Origin: Arthrobacter subterraneus
GTDB lineage: Bacteria; Actinomycetota; Actinomycetes; Actinomycetales; Micrococcaceae
DNA length: 64,000 nt
Direction: 5' to 3'
Assembly: GCF_900099735.1 (NCBI RefSeq)
Contig: NZ_FNDT01000006.1
Span: forward strand, 124,001-188,000
The translations under genes were made by a program, and so were the position numbers. The notes below the pieces were generated by a model that searched no databases, was not told the origin of the DNA, and saw only the letters and a list, made by a program, of their open reading frames with translations. Numbering within the stretch: the stretch's first letter is position 1; every line of letters begins with the position of its first letter. Shown here piece by piece: positions 57,716 through 64,000 of this stretch.

Positions 57716-58951
57716 TTATGAGCTAGGGGCACCGATGCCTCTTCCTTCGAGCTGCTGTGGGGCAAGTGCATGATTGATGGCCATAATGCCGGCGCCGACC
57801 ACGCCCGCTTGCGCTCCCATTTGGGACAAAACGATGGACAGGTTCTTGGTCGCCAGTGGCATTGAACGAGAGTAGACGGCTTCACGGATCCCAGCCATGA
57901 CATGTTCACCCGCGGCCGAAAGTGAGCCGCCGATGACGATGACGGAAGGATTCACTACCGCCACGCACATGTTCAGCATGCCCCCGATATCGCGTCCAGC
58001 CTGCCGAACAGCCAGGAGTGCAGCTGGGTTGCCCTCACGCACTAATTTGATGATGTCATCACCCTTGGCTACTTCGAGTCCTTCCGCCGCAAGGTCTCGA
58101 ACTAGTGCCGGGACTGCGGCGATTGCTTCAAGGCATCCATAGTTGCCGCAACGACATAGCGTGCTTTTAGCCCTGTCGGCGAATATGTGGCCGATATCCC
58201 CCGCCGAACCATCCGAGCCGTGTTGCAATCTACCACCGCTGATAATGCCGGCTCCGATACCGGTTGCCACTTTCACAAAAATCATGTGCTGCACATCGGG
58301 CCAGCACATCGCCTGCTCACCCAACGCCATGATGTTGACATCATTGTCGACGAGCACAGGTACGTTCCAAGTTCTGCGGACATAAACAGGTACCTCGAAC
58401 CCATCCCAGCCAGGCATGATCGGCGGATTCGTGGGCGTACCAGTTGAGTATTCAACCGGGCCCGGAAGCCCTATACCGATACCGATAAGGTCAGACGGCT
58501 GCCGGGCGAGATCGCCGAGCAAAATTCCGATAGTTTCCACCAGCCAATCCAGCACCGCGGTTGGGCCAAGAGAGATCGCGCGACTTTCCCGCACTTCCGT
58601 CAGGACGCTGCCGCTGAGGTCCGTGATCGCGACCGTTGCATGGGTAGCGCCCAAATCTGCCGCAGCTACTACCCGTGCCTGCGGATTGAATGCTACCCGT
58701 GATGACGGGCGCCCACCGGTGGAAGCAGCATCTGCCACGGTAGCTATGAAACCAACTTCGATAAGTTCATCTATCCGGGATGAAACTGTTGCTCGCGCGT
58801 AACCAGTGAGCGAAGCCAATTCAGCTCTGGTCCGGGGTTTCCCGTCCCTCAGCAGTTGAAAAAGCTCGCTGGCTCCGACACCGACTGCCGTTCCTTCCGC
58901 ATGGCGTCCCAATGACGCATTTCTAGGAGCTTCGCTTCGGGTAACTGTCAC
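57716..58951 (-). CDS. ROK-family transcriptional regulator
   Basis: A 411-residue repressor. N-terminal HTH about 25-75 (LRDGKPRTRAELASLTGYARATVSSRIDELIEVGF). ROK sugar-binding/kinase fold follows with AADLGATHATVAI and the zinc/ROK signature CRCGNYGCLEAIAAVPAL. It is divergent from the Gfo/Idh-ABC operon and its likely repressor, released by a sugar. Confidence 0.93.
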   Translation of the reverse strand: MTVTRSEAPRNASLGRHAEGTAVGVGASELFQLLRDGKPRTRAELASLTGYARATVSSRIDELIEVGFIATVADAASTGGRPSSRVAFNPQARVVAAADLGATHATVAITDLSGSVLTEVRESRAISLGPTAVLDWLVETIGILLGDLARQPSDLIGIGIGLPGPVEYSTGTPTNPPIMPGWDGFEVPVYVRRTWNVPVLVDNDVNIMALGEQAMCWPDVQHMIFVKVATGIGAGIISGGRLQHGSDGSAGDIGHIFADRAKSTLCRCGNYGCLEAIAAVPALVRDLAAEGLEVAKGDDIIKLVREGNPAALLAVRQAGRDIGGMLNMCVAVVNPSVIVIGGSLSAAGEHVMAGIREAVYSRSMPLATKNLSIVLSQMGAQAGVVGAGIMAINHALAPQQLEGRGIGAPSS

Positions 58952-59078
58952 ACCGGTTCCTCTTCTTTCTACTGCCTCGCGCCTCAGCTACAGTGCCTCG
59001 CCTTTGCGCGCCATACATCTCTCGCTCTCAAGAATACGGGGTACTTATGCTGCGCGATAGTTGAGTTTTGCTTTCCTC

Positions 59079-59106
59079 TTGACATAAGTAGGGTGATACA
59101 TGTCAA
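59079..59106. promoter_or_regulatory. Inverted repeat / promoter-like element before the Gfo/Idh operon
   Basis: TTGACAT (59079-59085) and ATGTCAA (59100-59106) are perfect 7-base arms with a 14-base spacer. TTGACA is also a consensus -35. It is a candidate ROK operator overlapping the promoter. Confidence 0.45.
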
Positions 59107-59110
59107 ACTA

Positions 59111-60271
59111 ATGAGCATGGTCACACATATCGCATTGGATGAACACGCCGCCCCCGTGGTTGGTCTCGTCGGCGGAGGGTTCATGGGAGAAGTTCATACC
59201 CGAGCTGCCCGGGCCGCAGGGGCCGCTATTGCTGGGGTTTCGTCTTCGACCCATTCCAGTGCGGTGAAGGCAGCCACCCGCCTACACATTCCTGTTGCGT
59301 ACGAAAGCGTCGCAGAAATGCTTGAAGACCCAGACATTGACGTGGTGCACATTTGTAGCCCAAATTCATCGCACGCTGCCATCGCAACGGCCGTACTCGA
59401 AGCCGGCAAGCATGTCATCTGTGAAAAACCCCTCGCCACTGCCCCGGAACAGACGGAAAACCTGCTTCAGTTGGCTGCTGTCACGGGCAAGGTCGCCGCG
59501 GTACCTTTCGTCTACCGCTTCCATCCCATGGTGCGCGAAGCCCGCAGCTACATCCAGAATGGCGATGTCGGACCGGTCATCACGGTGCAGGGTTCTTATT
59601 TTCAAGACTGGTTGGTGAGCACGGCCGCCGATAATTGGCGAGTGAATGATGAGCTGGGTGGGCCTTCCAGGGCGTTCGCTGATATAGGTTCCCACCTGTG
59701 TGATCTGGTCGAGTTTGTCACCGATGAGAGAATTACCGAGCTTTGCGCGCAAACCCGGACGGTCTTTGACAGTCGAGCACTCAACACCGCAATCACGACC
59801 GAAGATGTAGCAGCTGTAATGTTCCGCACCGCCAGTGGCGTGCTGGGCACATTGATGGTCAGTCAGGTCGCCCCAGGCAGGAAAAACAAGCTTTCCTTCG
59901 AAATCCACGGTACTACTCGAAGCATCTTCTTCGACCAGGAACAACCCGAAAGTCTGTGGGTGGGCGAAAAGACCGCGTCCAAGGTCGTAGTCCGGTCCCC
60001 GAGCGACAATTGTCCGGATGCCGCGCGGCTTTCACGTGTACCGGCTGGCCATCCTCAGGGCTATCAGGACGCTTTCAATAGCTTCGTGGCCGATACCTAC
60101 GCCGCTATCACCGGATCGACACCAGAAGGCTTGCCCACGTTCGCCGACGGTGTGCGCTCTGCATACATCACAGCGGCAGTTCTGGAATCGGCCCGCCGCA
60201 GGTCATGGGTATCGGTCCCTGATTCCCCTATTTCGTTCGCAAGTCAATCATCCAAAGCACTCGTCCGCTAA
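59111..60271 (+). CDS. Gfo/Idh/MocA family oxidoreductase
   Basis: A 386-residue oxidoreductase. Rossmann GLVGGGFMGEVHTRAA, then VHICSPNSSHAAIATAVLEAGKHVICEKPLA with the catalytic Lys of EKP. C-terminal beta sheet with GGPSRAFADIGSHLCDLV. It oxidises a sugar or inositol derivative with NAD(P). The start is uncertain (59093, 59111 or 59117); 59093 would begin within the inverted repeat. It leads the ABC operon. Confidence 0.88.
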   Translation: MSMVTHIALDEHAAPVVGLVGGGFMGEVHTRAARAAGAAIAGVSSSTHSSAVKAATRLHIPVAYESVAEMLEDPDIDVVHICSPNSSHAAIATAVLEAGKHVICEKPLATAPEQTENLLQLAAVTGKVAAVPFVYRFHPMVREARSYIQNGDVGPVITVQGSYFQDWLVSTAADNWRVNDELGGPSRAFADIGSHLCDLVEFVTDERITELCAQTRTVFDSRALNTAITTEDVAAVMFRTASGVLGTLMVSQVAPGRKNKLSFEIHGTTRSIFFDQEQPESLWVGEKTASKVVVRSPSDNCPDAARLSRVPAGHPQGYQDAFNSFVADTYAAITGSTPEGLPTFADGVRSAYITAAVLESARRRSWVSVPDSPISFASQSSKALVR

Positions 60272-60313
60272 CACCGGCTAGAACCGGTTTCGATACAAGG
60301 GAGTATTACCGTC

Positions 60314-61750
60314 ATGAAAAAACCATTCCGTACTTCAAGCCGAGCCATTACGGCCGCTGGAGCGATTCTTGCTGTGGCGCTTACTGCAACAGCTTGTTCG
60401 TCATCGTCTCCCAGCGAATCAAACGAGAAACCCCAATCGCTGCGTGTGCTCTACACCACTGCGGAAGCCAACGCCGCCGCACTTCAGGCCCAGGTGCCAG
60501 CCTTCAAAGAAGAGTTCGGAATCGACCTGGCCATCGACACGCAACCATACGATGCCCTGCAACAGAAAGTTTTTTCGGAGTTTGCTTCCTCGAGCGATTA
60601 CTACGACATTGTCGTAGTTGACACGCCCTGGGCGCCAGCCCTGGTGGGTAACCTCGAGCCCCTCAGCGAATATCTGGTTAATGATGAACTAAACGAGGAG
60701 CCCCAGAGCGGCATCTCCGACTTCATTCCAAAGGTCTTCTTCGATACGGCCGTCTATGATGCATCGGACAGCCTCCGACAGTTTCCCAACCCCGAGGATC
60801 CTGCCGACATTGAGAGTATTACCGGCGAGAATTTCGACGTTTATGGCCTTCCCATCCAGTCGAACGTCTCGATCATGGGCTACCGCAAAGACCTCTTCGA
60901 CAACCCAGATCAGAAGTCAGCTTTCCAGGCGGAATACGATCGCGAACTGACTGTTCCTGAAACCTGGGACGAATACGCGGAAGTAGCGAAATTCTTCACA
61001 CAACCGGATAAGAACCTCTACGGAACCACGGTCATGGCAGGAGTCGGCGAATGGGCTACCACCGACTTCAAAACCCTCCTCGCCAGTATGGGCGGCGACG
61101 GACATTTGATCGGTGATGACCTCAGCATGGCCTTCGACTCCCCGGAAGGCGTTGAGGCCCTGGAAACCTACCGGGAATTAATCGAGAGCGGATCCGTACC
61201 TCCCGGAAGCACCACCGCCTCGTGGGAAGAAACAGCAACCTCCTTCGATAACGGGCTGACAGCGATGACCACGAACTTCCACGCTCTCAAACTGGCAGAC
61301 AGCGTCGAAGGCGGAGAAATCGCCTACGCGCCGGTCCCGACCGCTGAGGACGCAGGGCCGCACTTCGGCTCATGGATGCTTAGTATCAACAAGAACTCCA
61401 ACAACAAGGACTGGGCTTATCGAGCTATCTCCTGGCTCACCTCCTCAGAGACACAAACCGCCATGACTGAGCAGCAGCTACACCCCAGCCGCGCTTCCGT
61501 CTATGAAGCCGTCGGATCAGATACCTCTGACCCGGCCGAAGCAGCTTTCTACGACACCCTGCAGGCATCACTGGAAGTTGGCGTGGGACGTCCCCGCGTC
61601 ACCAACTACACCGAAATCAGCCGGGAAATCGCCGTCGCAGTGAACCGTGTCGCCTCTGGTGACGCGGACCCCGAAACCGCCCTCTCGGACGCCGCTGAGC
61701 GGGTTACCTCCCTGCTGAAACAAGCAGGCTACGAAGTGGCCGGCTCCTAG
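60314..61750 (+). CDS. ABC sugar transporter substrate-binding lipoprotein (second locus)
   Basis: A 478-residue family-1 binding protein. Signal MKKPFRTSSRAITAAGAILA and lipobox TATAC. DYYDIVVVDTPWAPALVGNLEPLSEY and VYGLPIQSNVSIMGYRKDLFDNP are family patterns. It binds an oligosaccharide or polyol for the permeases that follow. Confidence 0.93.
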   Translation: MKKPFRTSSRAITAAGAILAVALTATACSSSSPSESNEKPQSLRVLYTTAEANAAALQAQVPAFKEEFGIDLAIDTQPYDALQQKVFSEFASSSDYYDIVVVDTPWAPALVGNLEPLSEYLVNDELNEEPQSGISDFIPKVFFDTAVYDASDSLRQFPNPEDPADIESITGENFDVYGLPIQSNVSIMGYRKDLFDNPDQKSAFQAEYDRELTVPETWDEYAEVAKFFTQPDKNLYGTTVMAGVGEWATTDFKTLLASMGGDGHLIGDDLSMAFDSPEGVEALETYRELIESGSVPPGSTTASWEETATSFDNGLTAMTTNFHALKLADSVEGGEIAYAPVPTAEDAGPHFGSWMLSINKNSNNKDWAYRAISWLTSSETQTAMTEQQLHPSRASVYEAVGSDTSDPAEAAFYDTLQASLEVGVGRPRVTNYTEISREIAVAVNRVASGDADPETALSDAAERVTSLLKQAGYEVAGS

Positions 61751-61772
61751 CCAAGCCTCCATGGAGAAACCC

Positions 61773-62735
61773 ATGTCACTGACAGAAGCCCGTCCCAAAG
61801 AGAGTCTAAGGGGTGCCTCGCGCAAGAGTGCTGCGAGGCACCACGGCCCCGGACCCCGCCAGGGGACCCGGCGCATCCCGTGGCTTTACCTCGCACCTGC
61901 AATGATCGTCCTGCTGATCATGACGATCGCGCCAGCGATCTACATCTTCTACACGAGCTTCAGGAACGCAAGCATCCTTGGTGGTGCAGGCCGGTTTGTC
62001 GGTTTCACTAACTACGAAACCGCGTTGACCGACCCCGCGACCCAACAATCATTCCTGGCGACCCTGCTATTCGTCGCGGGAGTTGTCATCCTTGAGATGA
62101 TTCTTGGTCTGGCGCTGGCGATACCACTGGCACAACAGACCTGGTCCAACAAACTAGCCTCCGCGCTAATGCTCCTCCCGTTCGCTGTAACACCAGCCGT
62201 GGCAGCGATGGTCTTCAAACAGCTGCTCAACCCGAATTACGGCTGGTTCAGCTACTACATGAACCAGCTCGGTTTCCCGCCGAACCTAGATCTGCTGGGA
62301 AACCCTGCCGGAGCTTGGGCCGTGCTGATCGTTCTTGATATGTGGCAGTGGACCCCTTTCGTTGCCCTTATCCTGATGGCCGGACTTCAGTCCCAACCCC
62401 TTGAACCACGGGAAGCCGCGATGGTTGACGGGGCAAATAAATGGCAAATTTTCAGAAACATCACCCTCCCAGGAATGGTGCCCTTCATTGCGATCGCCCT
62501 TGTCCTTCGAACCATCCAAGCTTTTAAGACCTTCGACTCCTTCAAAATTGTTACCAACGGCGGTCCCGGAAACTCAACCGAGATCATCAACCTAGGCATC
62601 CACCGCATTGGCCTGCAGAGCTTCAACATCGGATTGGCTTGCGCATCGGCAGTCTTACTGCTGGTCGTGTTGCTCCTCCTGGTGCCCGCTATGCAACGGG
62701 TCATCGGCCGCCGCGCTGATCCAGAGGAGCAGTAA
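61773..62735 (+). CDS. Sugar ABC transporter permease (second locus, MalF type)
   Basis: A 320-residue permease. IPWLYLAPAMIVLLIMTIAPAIYIFYTSF is the first helix. EAA loop: REAAMVDGANKWQIFRNITLPGMVP. GGAG lies 6 bases before ATG 61773, so that start is preferred to 61761. Confidence 0.93.
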   Translation: MSLTEARPKESLRGASRKSAARHHGPGPRQGTRRIPWLYLAPAMIVLLIMTIAPAIYIFYTSFRNASILGGAGRFVGFTNYETALTDPATQQSFLATLLFVAGVVILEMILGLALAIPLAQQTWSNKLASALMLLPFAVTPAVAAMVFKQLLNPNYGWFSYYMNQLGFPPNLDLLGNPAGAWAVLIVLDMWQWTPFVALILMAGLQSQPLEPREAAMVDGANKWQIFRNITLPGMVPFIAIALVLRTIQAFKTFDSFKIVTNGGPGNSTEIINLGIHRIGLQSFNIGLACASAVLLLVVLLLLVPAMQRVIGRRADPEEQ

Positions 62736-62737
62736 CC

Positions 62738-63595
62738 ATGGCCACTACGTACTCCAACGCAAACCGTCCCGGACTTGGAACGAAGATCGGCAAAGGATTC
62801 ATGTGGGTCTGGCTTATCCTCGGTCTTGTTCCCCTGGTCTTCATGTTCATTACTTCCATCAAACCCGAAGGAATAGCGAACGCCACTCCACCACGCTGGT
62901 TCTTCACCCCCACCTTCGACAACTTCGCGAACGTCCTTGCAGGTGGTCAAGGCACTTCCCAGGGGTTCGGGCGCTTGCTGCTCAACAGCGCTGTTGTGAG
63001 CCTCGGTGCTACAGCACTGACCATCCTCCTTGCCGTGCCCGCCGCCTATGCCCTTTCAATGCGTAGCTTCGCAGCACGACAAAAAATTTCGGGATGGATC
63101 CTCTCCACTTACATGTTCCCACCGATCGTCGCGGTCATCCCGATCTTCGTCTTTGCCGGGCAACTGGAGCTGATGGATACCTTCGCGGTGCTGATCATCC
63201 CCTACGCCGCCTTCAACCTGCCGGTGGCAATCTGGATCCTTCGAAGCACCATCGTTCAAATACCCTTTGAAATCCAGGAAGCCGCGATGGTCGACGGAGC
63301 AAATCATTGGGGCACTCTGCGTCAGGTGATTTGGCCCCTACTGGTTCCGTCGGTTGCGACCGTCTCAGTGCTGACGATCGTCCTGACCTGGAATGAATTC
63401 CTGTTCGCACTTTCCCTCACACGGAGCGGTGCCAAAACGGCACCTGTTGGGCTACAGGAATTTACGGGAATGTTCGGAACGGATTGGGGAAGCATCACCG
63501 CCGCCGCGACTCTGGTCGTCGTCCCGATTCTCATCCTGACCATCGTTCTCCGCCAAAAAATGGTATCGGGCCTCACCTTTGGTGCCGTGAAATAG
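62738..63595 (+). CDS. Carbohydrate ABC transporter permease (second locus, MalG type)
   Basis: A 285-residue permease. EAA loop: IQEAAMVDGANHWGTLRQVIWPLLVP. The C terminus reads VLRQKMVSGLTFGAVK. It starts 2 bases after the partner permease's stop. No ATPase gene follows before the window ends. Confidence 0.94.
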   Translation: MATTYSNANRPGLGTKIGKGFMWVWLILGLVPLVFMFITSIKPEGIANATPPRWFFTPTFDNFANVLAGGQGTSQGFGRLLLNSAVVSLGATALTILLAVPAAYALSMRSFAARQKISGWILSTYMFPPIVAVIPIFVFAGQLELMDTFAVLIIPYAAFNLPVAIWILRSTIVQIPFEIQEAAMVDGANHWGTLRQVIWPLLVPSVATVSVLTIVLTWNEFLFALSLTRSGAKTAPVGLQEFTGMFGTDWGSITAAATLVVVPILILTIVLRQKMVSGLTFGAVK

Positions 63596-63654
63596 CTATC
63601 CGGCACACTCGAATCGCCCACACCCCCCACTGAACTCATCGATTGGAGCCACCA

Positions 63655-64000
63655 ATGCGCGCAGCAGTCCTGCCTGGCGACAAAAAGGTCATTGTCGCCG
63701 ACCGTGAAAAACCCCAACCCGCCTCCCACGAGGTTCTCGTTCAAACGAAAGCCTCAGCCATTTGCCGCAGCGACATGAGCCTCTACTATGGCAATCCCAT
63801 CGTCGGTGGCGGAACGGCTGAAAAAGGAGACGTTATTCCCGGGCACGAGGCCGCAGGAGTAGTTGTTCAAGTCGGTAGTGCGGTAACTGGAATTGCCGTC
63901 GGAGACAGGGTCGCTGCCCACCTAGCGGTCGGGTGTGGCAGCTGTGAGTACTGTGCTCAGGGCTACACAATGCTCTGCCCCGGCTGGCAGTGCTTCGGGT
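63655..64000 (+). CDS. Medium-chain zinc alcohol/polyol dehydrogenase, cut by window edge
   Basis: 115 residues are visible. ICRSDMSLYYG (zinc Cys), IPGHEAAGVVVQVG (His-Glu) and CGSCEYCAQGYTMLC (structural zinc lobe) identify the family. GGAG is 6 bases before ATG 63655. Probably a polyol or sugar dehydrogenase feeding the imported substrate into metabolism. The Rossmann half is outside the window. Confidence 0.88.
   Translation, partial: MRAAVLPGDKKVIVADREKPQPASHEVLVQTKASAICRSDMSLYYGNPIVGGGTAEKGDVIPGHEAAGVVVQVGSAVTGIAVGDRVAAHLAVGCGSCEYCAQGYTMLCPGWQCFG

Overview
The window looks like chromosome of a high-GC actinobacterium of the Arthrobacter type (Micrococcaceae). The basis is the strongly GC-biased third codon positions, the DUF3151 and mycoredoxin-like proteins, the MtlA/MtlD/PtsI mannitol block, an actinobacterial NarGHJI-NarK set, DosR/DosS-like proteins and NsrR with Hmp. 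This is inference from protein families remembered by eye; no database was searched. No rRNA, tRNA, CRISPR array, transposase or phage gene was recognised.

Layout. 1-7.8 kb: a LysR fragment, a mycoredoxin-like protein, a sugar-acid dehydratase with its GntR regulator and two matching operators, a nitrilase-family amidase, a DUF427 protein, a PLP fold-type III enzyme, a SurA-like lipoprotein, PurA and a membrane protein. 8-13.7 kb: a DUF72 protein, a decayed MBL/rhodanese gene with a DUF302-like remnant, a TerC transporter behind a yybP-ykoY (manganese) riboswitch, an MGDG-synthase-like glycosyltransferase and a VIT/CCC1 transporter. 13.9-19.8 kb: a dormancy-type block with a DosR-like regulator, a convergent DosS-like GAF kinase, a tandem universal stress protein, a zinc alcohol dehydrogenase, a SHOCT protein and a PfkB kinase. 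Three DosR-box-like palindromes lie in its promoter regions.

20-30.5 kb: a 48-residue basic protein coupled to a carboxyethylornithine-synthase-like enzyme; mannitol uptake and oxidation (TetR, MtlA, MtlD) divergent from PTS Enzyme I; and an IclR / HMG-CoA-lyase-like / CoA-transferase group. 30.6-43.1 kb: nitrogen-oxide respiration. NarGHJI plus NarK reduce and transport nitrate. NsrR, flavohaemoglobin Hmp and an 874-residue membrane-cupredoxin-NirK fusion handle nitrite and NO. Two perfect palindromes precede hmp. The dormancy block and this block together suggest adaptation to low oxygen.

44-51.4 kb: a beta-galactosidase with an ABC sugar uptake system lacking its ATPase, next to a TetR regulator. 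51.5-57.4 kb: housekeeping and stress genes (DUF3151, class II aldolase, a SigK-like sigma factor, MarR, a SPOUT methylase, a HAD phosphatase, a Tat-exported hydrolase, PyrE). 57.7-64 kb: a second sugar locus that looks more AT-rich (ROK regulator, Gfo/Idh oxidoreductase, binding protein, two permeases, and a medium-chain dehydrogenase cut by the window edge).

The most unusual items are the membrane-cupredoxin-NirK fusion co-directional with hmp, the convergent 3'-overlapping DosR/DosS-like pair with its palindromes, and the riboswitch that fixes the TerC start.
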